Shown here: positions 1 to 7,074 of the stretch, piece after piece | How the letters are laid out: every line of letters begins with the position of its first letter | Position numbering within the stretch: the stretch's first letter is position 1 | DNA from: an uncultured Eubacteriales bacterium | GTDB lineage: Bacteria > Bacillota > Clostridia > Monoglobales > Monoglobaceae | Assembly: GCA_900552305.1 (NCBI GenBank) | Contig: URZD01000097.1 | Location: 1-8,225 of the forward strand | Reading direction: 5' to 3' | DNA length: 8,225 nt | Position numbers and translations under genes: made by a program | Notes under the pieces: model-generated | The model's input: the letters and a program-made list of their open reading frames with translations, nothing else | What the model was told of the DNA's origin: nothing | Database searches by the model: none

Positions 1-56
1 GCCGAAATATGCCGAAATTATGCCTTTTCAGGCGGGTTCGGATTATTCTCTTTCGA

Positions 57-974
57 TTAAGGCAGCGAAACCGTCATTGCGCCGAGCAGAATCGGCAGCG
101 TTTCACGGTACACGTCAATAAAGCACTCTATCGGCAGCGGGTTTTCGCCCTTGCCCACCTCGACCGTAAACCCCGGTCGCATAAACTCGTCAACAAACCA
201 GTCCTTGTACCCGCCGACAGACGCTATTCCGCTTATTTCCTCAATTTTGTACGGCGAAATTTTTGTGAATGCCTTTGCAATCTCGGACGAGTACGGCGGC
301 TCCTTGTCCATAAAGCCGTGGTATATGACCCTGCCCTGACTGTGGAATGCAAGCGTCATTTTAAAGTCCTTTTCACGTGTGAAGTCGGCAAGCGCGCGGC
401 TTTCCGGCTCGGACTCCGCGTACTCACCCGAAAACCGAGTCCGTCCCGCGCCGAATATCCCGTTCTCCCGCTCCATTGCCTTTGAGCGCTCCCACAGCGC
501 GTTGTAGTTGTGGTTTAAGTCCACTCCGTTCGCGTTCGCCTGCCAGTGCGTAAAATCGGTTGAGCCTTCTTTCATTTCAATCAGCCGCTGCCGCTCCTCA
601 TCATTCAGAAAATCGGGGATTCCGTTTGCCGAAAGCTCCACTCCGTCGGGGTTAAGCATGGGTATAACGTATACGGTTGAGTTTTCCGCAAGCGCGGACG
701 GCAGAAACCCCGCGAGCTTTCCGCCGCGGCCGCGCGTTCTGAGGAAATCACGCACAAAGCTGACAAGAATCATCGAGGTTATCCACTCCATTCCGTGGTG
801 CGCGCCGTTATACGAAATGACGTTCCGCCCCTCGCCTATTTTTATATAGTATATCTCCCGACCCCATACCGATTTGCCGATTGAGCCGACCTCCAAATCG
901 GGAAAATCGTTTTTAAGCAGCTCTATATCGCTCACAAGCGTGTCATATGTATATGCCCTTAATTCATTTTTCAT
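57..974 (-). CDS. M14-family zinc carboxypeptidase, gamma-D-glutamyl-diamino-acid endopeptidase-like
   Basis: The 305-residue protein has the M14 peptidase signature. The first zinc-binding pair is H60 and E63 in GAHHGMEW, the third ligand is H211 in FHSQG, and the catalytic glutamate is E272 in FTVEVGKG. A conserved NPDG lies at 108-111 and GVDLNHNYNALW at 150-161. The family hydrolyses terminal peptide bonds. The lack of the DLNR arginine, and a DLNxxx..W segment like that of gamma-D-glutamyl-L-diamino-acid endopeptidases, suggest a cell-wall muropeptide substrate (inference). There is no signal peptide, LysM domain or transmembrane segment, so it probably acts in the cytoplasm on recycled muropeptides, or in the sporulating cell. 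An in-frame GTG at 981-983 lies inside the GGGAG (983-987 on the complement). The ATG at 972-974, 8 nt after GGGAG, is therefore preferred. It is transcribed divergently from trkA. No strong promoter is visible upstream; the region is AT-rich. Confidence 0.88.
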   Translation of the reverse strand: MKNELRAYTYDTLVSDIELLKNDFPDLEVGSIGKSVWGREIYYIKIGEGRNVISYNGAHHGMEWITSMILVSFVRDFLRTRGRGGKLAGFLPSALAENSTVYVIPMLNPDGVELSANGIPDFLNDEERQRLIEMKEGSTDFTHWQANANGVDLNHNYNALWERSKAMERENGIFGAGRTRFSGEYAESEPESRALADFTREKDFKMTLAFHSQGRVIYHGFMDKEPPYSSEIAKAFTKISPYKIEEISGIASVGGYKDWFVDEFMRPGFTVEVGKGENPLPIECFIDVYRETLPILLGAMTVSLP

Positions 975-1093
975 ACTCCGCACTCCCGTCTGTTTTTATT
1001 TCTCTAAATATATTTATTTATTGCCGCTTTGTAATATTATTAAATTGCATAAATAAATATTTTTTGTTTGGTTAAAATTCAGTTATAAATGTG

Positions 1094-1122
1094 TTGATTT
1101 TTCCCAAAAAGTCTGTTATACT
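1094..1122 (+). promoter_or_regulatory. Sigma-A-type promoter of trkA-trkH
   Basis: A -35 box TTGATT (1094-1099) and a -10 box TATACT (1117-1122) are separated by exactly 17 nt. A TG one base before the -10 makes it an extended -10. The predicted start near 1129 gives a leader of about 35 nt before the trkA ATG. This is the best housekeeping-type promoter in the window. Confidence 0.75.
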
Positions 1123-1163
1123 GTGTCCGTAGTAATTATGGGAAAATAAGGGAGAATGTATAT

Positions 1164-2522
1164 ATGAACATTATTATAGTAGGTTGCGGCAAGGTCGGTC
1201 AAAAGCTGACCGAATACCTCAGCAAAGAGCGTGAGCACGACATAACCGTTGTGGATTTGAAAAACAGCCCCGTGAGCGACCTTGTAAGCAGCTTTGACGT
1301 TATGGGTATCTGCGGCAGCGGTACAAAGCTCGCAACTCTGCTTGACGCAGGAATAAAAAACGCGGACATTCTGATTGCGGTGACAGGCTCGGACGAAATC
1401 AATCTTCTTACCTGTCTTATCGCAAAGAAGGCGGGCAACTGCCAGACAATCGCCCGCGTCCGCAAGCCGGAATACAATGATGAAATAAGCCTTTTCAAGG
1501 AGGATTTGGGACTTGCGATGATTATCAACCCGGAGCTTGCCTCCGCGGCGGAGATCGCGCGCACTCTGCGCTTTCCATCGGCCATCCAGATTGACACGTT
1601 CGCCAAGGGCAGAGTAGAAATTCTCAAATTCCGTATTCGGTCAGGCTCGCCGCTTGACAACCTGAAAATTGTCGACATTAACCAAAAGCTGAACTGCGAT
1701 ATTCTTGTCTGCGGCGTTGAGCGCGGCGACAGCGCGTTTATCCCGAACGGCGATTTTGAGCTTAAATGCGGCGACCTTGTAAGCATTGTCGCGTCACTGA
1801 AAAACGGCGCACACTTTTTCAAAACTATCGGCATAAAAACCACGCGCATAAAGGATACCGTAATCATCGGCGGCGGCGCGACCGCGTACTACCTCGCTTG
1901 TATGCTGCTGCAAAGCGGTATAAGCGTTAAGATTATCGAACGTGACGCCGCGCGCTGTGATGAGCTTTGCCGGCGTCTGCCAAAGGCTACGATTATCAAC
2001 GGCGACGGAACGGATAACCGGCTTCTTTTGGAGGAGGGCATCGAATACGCGGACTCCTGCGTTTCGCTCACGAACATCGATGAGGAAAATATTCTTCTTT
2101 CGCTCTTCGTGCGCAGCAAAACCAATGCGAAGATTGTCACAAAAATCAACCGTATCGCGTATGACGAGGTTATCTCAAGTCTTGACCTTGACACAACCGT
2201 GTACCCCAAGAATATCACTGCGGAATATATAGTAAGATTTGTCCGCGCCAAAAACAATTCCATAGACAGCAATATTGAGGCAATGCACTTCATACTTGAC
2301 GGCAAGGCGGAAGCTTTGGAGTTCCGAATCGAGCAAAACTCGCCGATTGCCAATGTTGCGATTGAGGATTTGCACCTTAAACGCGACATTCTTATCGCCT
2401 GCATAAACCGAAACGGTAAAATAATTATCCCGCGCGGCAAAGATGTTATCGCCGCAAAGGACACCGTCGTAGTCGTTACAACGCGAACAGGCTTCAAGGA
2501 TATTCGCGATATTTTGGAATAG
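1164..2522 (+). CDS. trkA: Trk system potassium uptake regulatory protein TrkA
   Basis: The protein is a 452-residue cytoplasmic gating subunit of a Trk-type K+ channel/transporter. It binds NAD(H) or nucleotides and controls the TrkH pore (family knowledge). It has the full duplicated layout. RCK-N domain 1 starts with a Rossmann loop GCGKVG (7-12) and acidic D31. A TrkA-C domain spans about 145-222. RCK-N domain 2 has GGGATA (236-241), acidic E259 and GDGT (280-283), followed by a second TrkA-C at about 372-452. The length is normal for two-domain TrkA, as opposed to the roughly 220-residue KtrA. The ATG at 1164 is preceded by AAGGGAG (1148-1154) with 9-nt spacing. trkH follows after 15 nt, so the two form an operon behind the promoter at 1094-1122. 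Confidence 0.96.
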   Translation: MNIIIVGCGKVGQKLTEYLSKEREHDITVVDLKNSPVSDLVSSFDVMGICGSGTKLATLLDAGIKNADILIAVTGSDEINLLTCLIAKKAGNCQTIARVRKPEYNDEISLFKEDLGLAMIINPELASAAEIARTLRFPSAIQIDTFAKGRVEILKFRIRSGSPLDNLKIVDINQKLNCDILVCGVERGDSAFIPNGDFELKCGDLVSIVASLKNGAHFFKTIGIKTTRIKDTVIIGGGATAYYLACMLLQSGISVKIIERDAARCDELCRRLPKATIINGDGTDNRLLLEEGIEYADSCVSLTNIDEENILLSLFVRSKTNAKIVTKINRIAYDEVISSLDLDTTVYPKNITAEYIVRFVRAKNNSIDSNIEAMHFILDGKAEALEFRIEQNSPIANVAIEDLHLKRDILIACINRNGKIIIPRGKDVIAAKDTVVVVTTRTGFKDIRDILE

Positions 2523-2537
2523 GGGTGCGACCGTCTT

Positions 2538-3977
2538 ATGAATTACAAAGCTATACTCTACACCCTCGGCTGGGTGCTTAATATCGAGGCTGCGGCGATG
2601 CTGCTGCCGGTTGTCTGCTCCGCAATATACGGTGAAAGGCTCTGCATAACCGTCTTTTTCGTGTGCATTGCGGTCTGCCTTTTGTGCGGCGTTATTCTTA
2701 CCTGTCGCCCGCCGAAAAATAAAACTATTTACGCCAAAGAAGGCTTTATAATCGTTGCCCTGAGCTGGGTCCTGATAAGTATTTTCGGCGCGCTGCCGTT
2801 TGTTATCTCGGGTCATATCCCGAACTTTTGGGGTGCGCTTTTTGAAACCGCGTCCGGCTTTACCACAACCGGCGCGTCTGTCGTTGCGGACATCGAGGCG
2901 TTTCCGCGCGGTCTTGTTTTCTGGCGCAGCTTTACGCACTGGATCGGCGGCATGGGAGTTTTGGTGTTCCTTGTCGCGATTCTCCCGTCCTCCGGCGGCA
3001 GCAACCTCTATCTGATTAAGGCGGAAAGTCCCGGACCTTCGGTCAGCAAGCTCGTGCCGAAGGTAAAATCCACAGCAAAGATACTTTATATAATGTATCT
3101 TGTGCTTACGCTTATCGAAATTGTGTTGCTGCTCCTCGGCGGCGTAGGTCTTTTTGACGCGCTCACGCTTTCGTTCGGCACTGCGGGAACGGGCGGCTTT
3201 GCGGTTAAAAACAGCGGACTTGCTGATTATTCCTCCTATGTTCAGGTGGTTATCACGGTGTTTATGCTCCTGTTCGGAGTTGATTTCTCTGTGTACTACC
3301 TTCTTATCATGGGAAGGCTCTCCGACGCGCTGCGCAGTGACGAGGTGCGTGCCTACTTCGGCATAGTCGCCGCGGCGATTATTGTTATCTGCTTCAACTG
3401 CCGCGGACTGTTCGAGAATATTTTTGTCGCGCTTAAACACAGCGCGTTTCAGGTTGCCTCGATTATCACGACTACCGGTTATTCCACGACCGATTTTGAC
3501 AAATGGCCGGAGCTTTCAAAAGCGATTCTTGTTATACTGATGTTTGTCGGCGCGTGTGCGGGAAGTACGGGCGGCGGCATGAAGGTTTCGCGTATTCTTA
3601 TTCTGCTTAAAACCATAGCAAAGGAGATACGCATTGCGGCACACCCCAAAACCACACTCAAGGTATCGATGAACGGCAGACCCGTGGAGCATGAAACAAT
3701 TCGCTCAATCAATGTTTTTCTTGCGGCATACCTTGTTATATTTGTTGCGTCGGCGCTGCTGATAAGCATTGACAACCACGATTTTCAAACCAACTTCACA
3801 GCCGTCGCGTCAACACTGAACAATATTGGTCCGGGTCTTGGCGGGGTCGGTCCCGTGCGGAATTTTTCGATATATTCAAACTTTTCGCTGCTTGTAATGA
3901 CGCTGGATATGCTGATAGGCAGACTGGAAATCTTCCCGATTCTGATTCTGTTCTCGCCGTATACATGGAAAAAGTAA
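2538..3977 (+). CDS. trkH: Trk system potassium uptake membrane protein TrkH
   Basis: The 479-residue integral membrane pore subunit carries K+ across the cytoplasmic membrane under TrkA control. All four pore-loop selectivity segments of the TrkH/KtrB superfamily are visible: FTTTGAS (108-114), GTAGTGGF (214-221), TTTGYST (311-317) and NNIGPGLG (428-435). These alternate with hydrophobic helices. Other conserved stretches are SFTHWIGGMG (131-140), CAGSTGGGMK (340-349) and the C-terminal GRLEIFPILILF, followed by SPYTWKK. The length matches the family (about 480). Initiation is at ATG 2538, 15 nt after the trkA stop. The only upstream ribosome-binding signal is a weak AGGGGTG (2521-2527), so translation may be coupled to trkA. 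A strong terminator follows at 4016-4068. Confidence 0.96.
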   Translation: MNYKAILYTLGWVLNIEAAAMLLPVVCSAIYGERLCITVFFVCIAVCLLCGVILTCRPPKNKTIYAKEGFIIVALSWVLISIFGALPFVISGHIPNFWGALFETASGFTTTGASVVADIEAFPRGLVFWRSFTHWIGGMGVLVFLVAILPSSGGSNLYLIKAESPGPSVSKLVPKVKSTAKILYIMYLVLTLIEIVLLLLGGVGLFDALTLSFGTAGTGGFAVKNSGLADYSSYVQVVITVFMLLFGVDFSVYYLLIMGRLSDALRSDEVRAYFGIVAAAIIVICFNCRGLFENIFVALKHSAFQVASIITTTGYSTTDFDKWPELSKAILVILMFVGACAGSTGGGMKVSRILILLKTIAKEIRIAAHPKTTLKVSMNGRPVEHETIRSINVFLAAYLVIFVASALLISIDNHDFQTNFTAVASTLNNIGPGLGGVGPVRNFSIYSNFSLLVMTLDMLIGRLEIFPILILFSPYTWKK

Positions 3978-4015
3978 CGGCAGTGACCTAAAGACTGAAA
4001 ATCATTTAAAAATAC

Positions 4016-4068
4016 AAAAAAACAGCATGGCAACTGCCATAACGGCGGCGGCTATGCTGTTTTTTTTA
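4016..4068. terminator. Bidirectional intrinsic terminator between trkH and the DUF5684-like gene
   Basis: An 11-bp stem (4021-4031 with 4051-4061, one G-U pair) encloses a 19-nt loop that contains a small GCC/GGC inner pairing. Seven A's (4016-4022) sit on the left and eight T's (4060-4067) on the right, so either transcript ends in a U-run. It lies between the convergent trkH (stop at 3977) and the minus-strand gene (stop at 4077) and can serve both. Confidence 0.9.
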
Positions 4069-4076
4069 AAATATTT

Positions 4077-4526
4077 CTAATAATTCTGCGGGGCGATATA
4101 TTCCGAGCTGCCGAAACCGATTACATACCAAAAGATTGTCGGCACAAAAAACAGTCCCACAGCGTATCCTACATCGTGTCCGTACGCTCTTGACGCGCGC
4201 AGCGCGAGCTTCGCCTGATATACAAGCAGTGCAATTGAAACTCCCGCATCTACCAGCTTTAAAAGAAAGTTTCCGTCGCCGAATACCTTGTCAATCGCTC
4301 CCGATATGATGCCGAGAACAAGCATAACCCAGAACGCGTTTTCGTTCCACACGAGCTTTGCGTATATATAACCGTTATAAACCGGAATATAGGCTCTCCA
4401 GCTTTCAACGCCCGCCTTCTGAAACATTCTTCCGAGCGGAATTACGCTTAAAAAATATATACCAAGTCCAAATCCGATTACCGCGCTAAGCGCGATTCCT
4501 CCGAATATAAATCCCAAAATCGACAT
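4077..4526 (-). CDS. Small multi-span membrane protein of the DUF5684 type, function unknown
   Basis: The 149-residue protein is mostly hydrophobic, with likely membrane segments at about 4-28, 62-80, 86-106 and 119-138. It carries the signature FQKAGVESWRAYIPVYN (35-51), with the KAG..-W-A-IP-YN pattern of the DUF5684 family. It also has the C-terminal pattern of a charged YGHD loop, then a hydrophobic stretch with PTIFWYVIGFG. The family has no assigned function, and none is proposed here. The ATG at 4524-4526 is preceded by a perfect AGGAGG (4535-4540 on the complement) 8 nt away, so the start is firm. It is a single-gene unit with its own promoter, convergent with trkH and divergent from spoIIIA. 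Strong translation signals suggest it is well expressed in vegetative cells (inference). Confidence 0.85.
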   Translation of the reverse strand: MSILGFIFGGIALSAVIGFGLGIYFLSVIPLGRMFQKAGVESWRAYIPVYNGYIYAKLVWNENAFWVMLVLGIISGAIDKVFGDGNFLLKLVDAGVSIALLVYQAKLALRASRAYGHDVGYAVGLFFVPTIFWYVIGFGSSEYIAPQNY

Positions 4527-4556
4527 GATTGAATCCTCCTACTATATTTTTTCTAC

Positions 4557-4565
4557 ATTATAACA
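4557..4565 (-). promoter_or_regulatory. Extended -10 promoter of the DUF5684-like gene
   Basis: Read on the minus strand, this is TGTTATAAT: a perfect TATAAT (4557-4562) with the TGn extension. No good -35 box lies 16-18 nt upstream (the hexamer there is ATGCTT), which an extended -10 can compensate for. It lies 16 nt upstream of the AGGAGG and 30 nt upstream of the start codon. Confidence 0.6.
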
Positions 4566-4608
4566 TAACTCCGCGGATAAAGCATCTGTAAAGCCTCAAA
4601 AAAGTTCT

Positions 4609-4631
4609 ACAAATTTTCGGGCACAATTTGT
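4609..4631. repeat. Short AT-rich inverted repeat in the spoIIIA upstream region
   Basis: ACAAATT (4609-4615) and AATTTGT (4625-4631) are perfect inverted arms around 9 nt. There is no T-run, so it is not a terminator; it could be an operator half-site pair or chance in AT-rich DNA. The rest of the 4566-4807 stretch holds no coding sequence and no promoter I can defend, although it must contain the spoIIIA promoter if the operon is transcribed from its own start. Confidence 0.3.
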
Positions 4632-4807
4632 CTGTATTTTATATAATCACCCTTTATCTATGTGTTTTTGCATAATACTCCCTGTTTTATTCTTGATTTT
4701 TCCGCATTATACACGCGCAAAAATATTCCCGCCTGTCTGTTCTAAGTATGGACAAAGTGTCATATATATTGAATAAATCAAATTTTTATACAAAAGGGTG
4801 GATAACT

Positions 4808-5737
4808 ATGAATACAAGACTTGCGGAAATTCTGGAGTATATGCCGAAACACATCTCGTCAATGCTGGAAAAAACATTTGAAATTACCGAAACAAGTATA
4901 CAGGAAATACGCATACGCAGCGAGCTGCCTTTGATCGTCGGGACGCTTAGCGGCAGCTTTGCCGTTCTGCCCGACGGGAGCCTGTCGCCCGCGGTCGGCG
5001 GCGCATATATCGTGAGCGGAGCCGACCTTCGCCGTATCTTTCAGGCGGTTTGCGAAAACTCGGTCTATGCGTACATAGACGATATTCGCCAAGGCTTTAT
5101 AACCATAAAAGGCGGTCACCGCGTAGGCTTTACCGGGCGCGCGGTGGTGAGCGACAACAGGATTGAAAACTTCCGCGAGATAAGCTCGCTCAACATTCGC
5201 ATAGCGCGCGAGGTAATCGGCGCGGCGAGCGGCATCGCGGAAAACGTGCTGACCGCGGGAGGTGTGGTGAGCACCCTCCTCGTCTCGCCGCCGATGGGCG
5301 GAAAAACTACCGTCCTCCGCGATTTGGCGCGGATAATCTCCGACAACGGAGTGAAAACGGCGGTCGCGGACGACCGCGGCGAGCTTGCCGCGCTGTACAA
5401 GGGCGTGCCCCAAAATAATATAGGCGTTCAGACCGATGTAATGGAGAACGCGCCCAAGGCGGAGGCAATCGTCATGATGCTGCGCTCCATGTCGCCGCAG
5501 ATGATAGTGACGGACGAAATTTCAACCGAGGAGGACTCCAAGGCGGTACTCCAATGCTTCGGCACAGGAGTTGCAGTCATTGGCAGCACGCACGGCGGCA
5601 GCATTGACGAGGCGGTCGGGCGCGACATAATCCGTCCCCTTATCGGCGCAAACGGTTTCAGGCAGGTAATCTTTCTGCACAAGGACGGCAGCGGACTTAA
5701 CACAAGAATACTGACCGATGTCAGAAGGATGGTTTGA
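4808..5737 (+). CDS. spoIIIAA: Stage III sporulation protein AA, ATPase
   Basis: This is the mother-cell ATPase of the SpoIIIA-SpoIIQ complex, thought to energise the channel between mother cell and forespore, and related to type II/IV secretion ATPases (family knowledge). In the 309-residue product, the conserved GGHRVGFTGRAV lies at 102-113. The P-loop is SPPMGGKTT (160-168, with K166), and has Ser for the first Walker-A glycine. RDLAR follows at 171-175, Walker B is MIVTDE (232-237), and a GSTHG segment is at 259-263. The length equals the usual 305-310. An in-frame ATG at 4748 would add 20 residues but has no ribosome binding site. The ATG at 4808 is preceded by AAGGGTGG (4794-4801) and gives the family N-terminus, so it is chosen. 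The stop is 2 nt before spoIIIAB. In Bacillus the operon is under sigma-E; no clear sigma-E promoter is visible here. Confidence 0.95.
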   Translation: MNTRLAEILEYMPKHISSMLEKTFEITETSIQEIRIRSELPLIVGTLSGSFAVLPDGSLSPAVGGAYIVSGADLRRIFQAVCENSVYAYIDDIRQGFITIKGGHRVGFTGRAVVSDNRIENFREISSLNIRIAREVIGAASGIAENVLTAGGVVSTLLVSPPMGGKTTVLRDLARIISDNGVKTAVADDRGELAALYKGVPQNNIGVQTDVMENAPKAEAIVMMLRSMSPQMIVTDEISTEEDSKAVLQCFGTGVAVIGSTHGGSIDEAVGRDIIRPLIGANGFRQVIFLHKDGSGLNTRILTDVRRMV

Positions 5738-5739
5738 CA

Positions 5740-6255
5740 ATGAGACTTATTGCCTGTGCGGTGATACTTGCCGGCTGCGGATATTTGGGCGCGGTATTTG
5801 CCGGAGCATTCAAAAAGAGAACGGAGAGCCTTATGCTGATGTCGGACGCGCTGCGGCAGCTGGAGTTTGACATCGACTTCCTCAGCGTGACCCTTGCGGA
5901 GTCGTTCGAGCGTATCGCGCTCAACTTTGACGGCGCAGTGGGGCAGATTTTTGAATATACTGCCGCGCGGATGAAAAAGAAAAAATGCTCCGACTTCCTT
6001 AATATATGGAACTCGGCAATATCGGCGTACGGCGACGAACTTTATCTGCGCGAGAGCGACCGTTCCATACTTGCCGAGTTTGCGCGAAACCTCGGCGCGG
6101 GAGACAGGGAAAGCGAGAAAAACAATATCCGCGCCGCGCTGATGCGCCTTAAGCTGGCAGAGGACGAGTCTCGGAGCGAGGAAAAACGAAACGTAAAAAT
6201 GTACCGCGGACTGGGCTTTCTGTTCGGCGTGTTCGCGGTAATCGTTCTTATATAA
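5740..6255 (+). CDS. spoIIIAB: Stage III sporulation protein AB
   Basis: The 171-residue protein, the usual length for the family, has an N-terminal hydrophobic anchor (about 2-23) and a C-terminal one (about 156-171) around a charged helical middle, a GspF-like fold in SpoIIIAB. Visible family features are LRQLEFDI (38-45), the GDRES loop (121-125), and the terminal KMYRGLGFLFG (153-163) before the last membrane helix. It is thought to recruit the SpoIIIAA ATPase to the mother-cell membrane. A TTG at 5734 overlaps the spoIIIAA stop by 4 nt and would add two residues. The ATG at 5740, 10 nt after AGAAGGA (5723-5729), fits better and reproduces the family N-terminus. Close spacing to spoIIIAA indicates a shared transcript and possible translational coupling. 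Confidence 0.93.
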   Translation: MRLIACAVILAGCGYLGAVFAGAFKKRTESLMLMSDALRQLEFDIDFLSVTLAESFERIALNFDGAVGQIFEYTAARMKKKKCSDFLNIWNSAISAYGDELYLRESDRSILAEFARNLGAGDRESEKNNIRAALMRLKLAEDESRSEEKRNVKMYRGLGFLFGVFAVIVLI

Positions 6256-6305
6256 ATAATGAGCCGCTGCGGCGCACGTCGCATTAGGCGGCAGAGGGAG
6301 AAAAT

Positions 6306-6330
6306 CGCCGTGCTGCACGGCGGAGGAGGT
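6306..6330 (+). promoter_or_regulatory. Intercistronic hairpin abutting the spoIIIAC ribosome binding site
   Basis: CGCCGTG (6306-6312) and CACGGCG (6316-6322) form a perfect 7-bp stem with a 3-nt loop. The very strong GGAGGAGGT (6322-6330) begins on the last base of the stem. It lies in the 81-nt gap between spoIIIAB and spoIIIAC. The ribosome binding site identifies TTG 6337, 6 nt downstream, as the spoIIIAC start. No T-run follows, so this is not an intrinsic terminator; a role in setting translation or RNA stability is inference. Confidence 0.6.
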
Positions 6331-6336
6331 ACGGTT

Positions 6337-6534
6337 TTGGACGGTGTGGATTTGATATTTAAAGTTGCGGCGGTCGGAATTGTGGTTGCGGTGCTGAATC
6401 AGCTTTTGGTGCGCAGCGGCAGGGAGGATCAGGCGATGATGACGACCCTCGCCGGGTTGGTGGTTGTACTGTTTGTGGTGATAAATCAGATTAGCGTGCT
6501 TTTTGATACGATAAAGTCGCTTTTCGATCTTTAA
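6337..6534 (+). CDS. spoIIIAC: Stage III sporulation protein AC
   Basis: The 65-residue membrane protein has two predicted helices (about 5-24 and 37-55). It matches SpoIIIAC by its start, DLIFKVAAVGIVVAVLNQ (5-22), its size (family about 65) and its position between AB and AD. It is one of the membrane components of the SpoIIIA complex; its precise job is not settled. The frame stays open upstream to an ATG at 6259, but that extension would add 26 arginine-rich residues (CGARRIRRQRE) unlike the family, and it has no ribosome binding site. TTG 6337 sits 6 nt after GGAGGAGGT and gives the family N-terminus MDGVDLIF, so a TTG start is called. The next gene starts 13 nt after the stop. Confidence 0.9.
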   Translation: MDGVDLIFKVAAVGIVVAVLNQLLVRSGREDQAMMTTLAGLVVVLFVVINQISVLFDTIKSLFDL

Positions 6535-6547
6535 GAGGCGAAAGACT

Positions 6548-6940
6548 ATGGATATATTCAGAGTAACGGGCATAGGACTTTCCGCAATGGTGCTTGCGGT
6601 GCTTTTGCGGGGTCAAAGACCGGAAACCGCAATTCAGATTTCCCTGCTTGCCTCCGCGGTAATATTCTTTATCACTGTTCCGTATATAAGGTCGCTTACC
6701 GCGCTGTTTGCGGATATTTCCAACCGCATAGGCGTGGATATAAAATATATAACTCTTGTGATGAAAGTAATCGGGATTGCATATGTGACGCAGTTTGGCG
6801 CGGAGCTGTGCCGCGATGCGGGCGAAGGCTCGATAGCCTCCGGGATTGAGCTTGCGGGCAAGGTCGTGATAATGACGATGTCTATGCCCGTGATGTACAG
6901 GCTTTTGGAGGTTGTTGAACAGATAATGCGGCTCGGATAA
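6548..6940 (+). CDS. spoIIIAD: Stage III sporulation protein AD
   Basis: The 130-residue polytopic membrane protein, family length about 130, has hydrophobic segments at about 6-20, 30-50, 66-82 and 100-120. The family core is clear: MKVIGIAYVTQFGAELCRDAG (72-92), then GSIASGIELAGKVVIM (94-109). It is a membrane component of the mother-cell SpoIIIA channel. The ATG at 6548 follows AAGAGG (6533-6538), which overlaps the spoIIIAC stop, with a 9-nt gap. This tight arrangement supports co-translation with spoIIIAC. After its stop the otherwise compact operon opens into a 134-nt gap before spoIIIAE. Confidence 0.94.
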   Translation: MDIFRVTGIGLSAMVLAVLLRGQRPETAIQISLLASAVIFFITVPYIRSLTALFADISNRIGVDIKYITLVMKVIGIAYVTQFGAELCRDAGEGSIASGIELAGKVVIMTMSMPVMYRLLEVVEQIMRLG

Positions 6941-7001
6941 TGCGATTGGGCGCAATCAGCTCCCGCCCGAAAGGCATATTGGGGCATACTTCGACCTAAA
7001 A

Positions 7002-7056
7002 GAAAAATTTTTCGGATAATCCCACGGCAGCTGTTACCGCGGTAAATTTTCCGAAA
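7002..7056. repeat. Two 12-bp perfect palindromes plus an enclosing stem upstream of spoIIIAE
   Basis: GAAAAATTTTTC (7002-7013) and TTACCGCGGTAA (7034-7045) are each perfectly self-complementary, with centres exactly 32 bp apart. TTTCGG (7010-7015) can also pair with CCGAAA (7051-7056) to enclose the second palindrome. They occupy the 134-nt spoIIIAD-spoIIIAE gap (6941-7074), which has no convincing gene. A weak promoter-like pair, TCGACC (6991-6996) and GATAAT (7015-7020) with an 18-nt spacer, overlaps the area. Confidence 0.5.
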
Positions 7057-7074
7057 CCGAAAGCGGTGATTCAA

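Noticed and set aside
1..56. A terminator for the M14 gene at the window start
   Set aside because: Only a 3-bp GCC/GGC pairing and a short direct repeat (GCCGAAAT twice) are visible; there is no stable stem with a T-run on the minus strand within the window.
160..168. Window positions near the M14 C-terminus considered as an extra metal site
   Set aside because: They encode ordinary family residues around the catalytic Glu region; no additional ligand pattern is present.
2175..3440. A long open frame on the minus strand across trkA and trkH (and similar ones opposite spoIIIAA to spoIIIAC)
   Set aside because: These are rich in R/K/H/Q with no domain signature and lie opposite confidently identified genes; they are antisense by-products of codon bias.
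4748..4807. A 20-residue N-terminal extension of SpoIIIAA from ATG 4748
   Set aside because: No ribosome binding site precedes 4748, the added residues are unlike the family, and ATG 4808 has AAGGGTGG at a proper distance.
6940..6999. A 19-codon ORF (starting MRLG) whose ATG overlaps the spoIIIAD stop as TAATG
   Set aside because: It has no ribosome binding site of its own and no recognisable protein. Its MRLG start echoes the spoIIIAD C-terminus by similar codons; too short to support as a gene.
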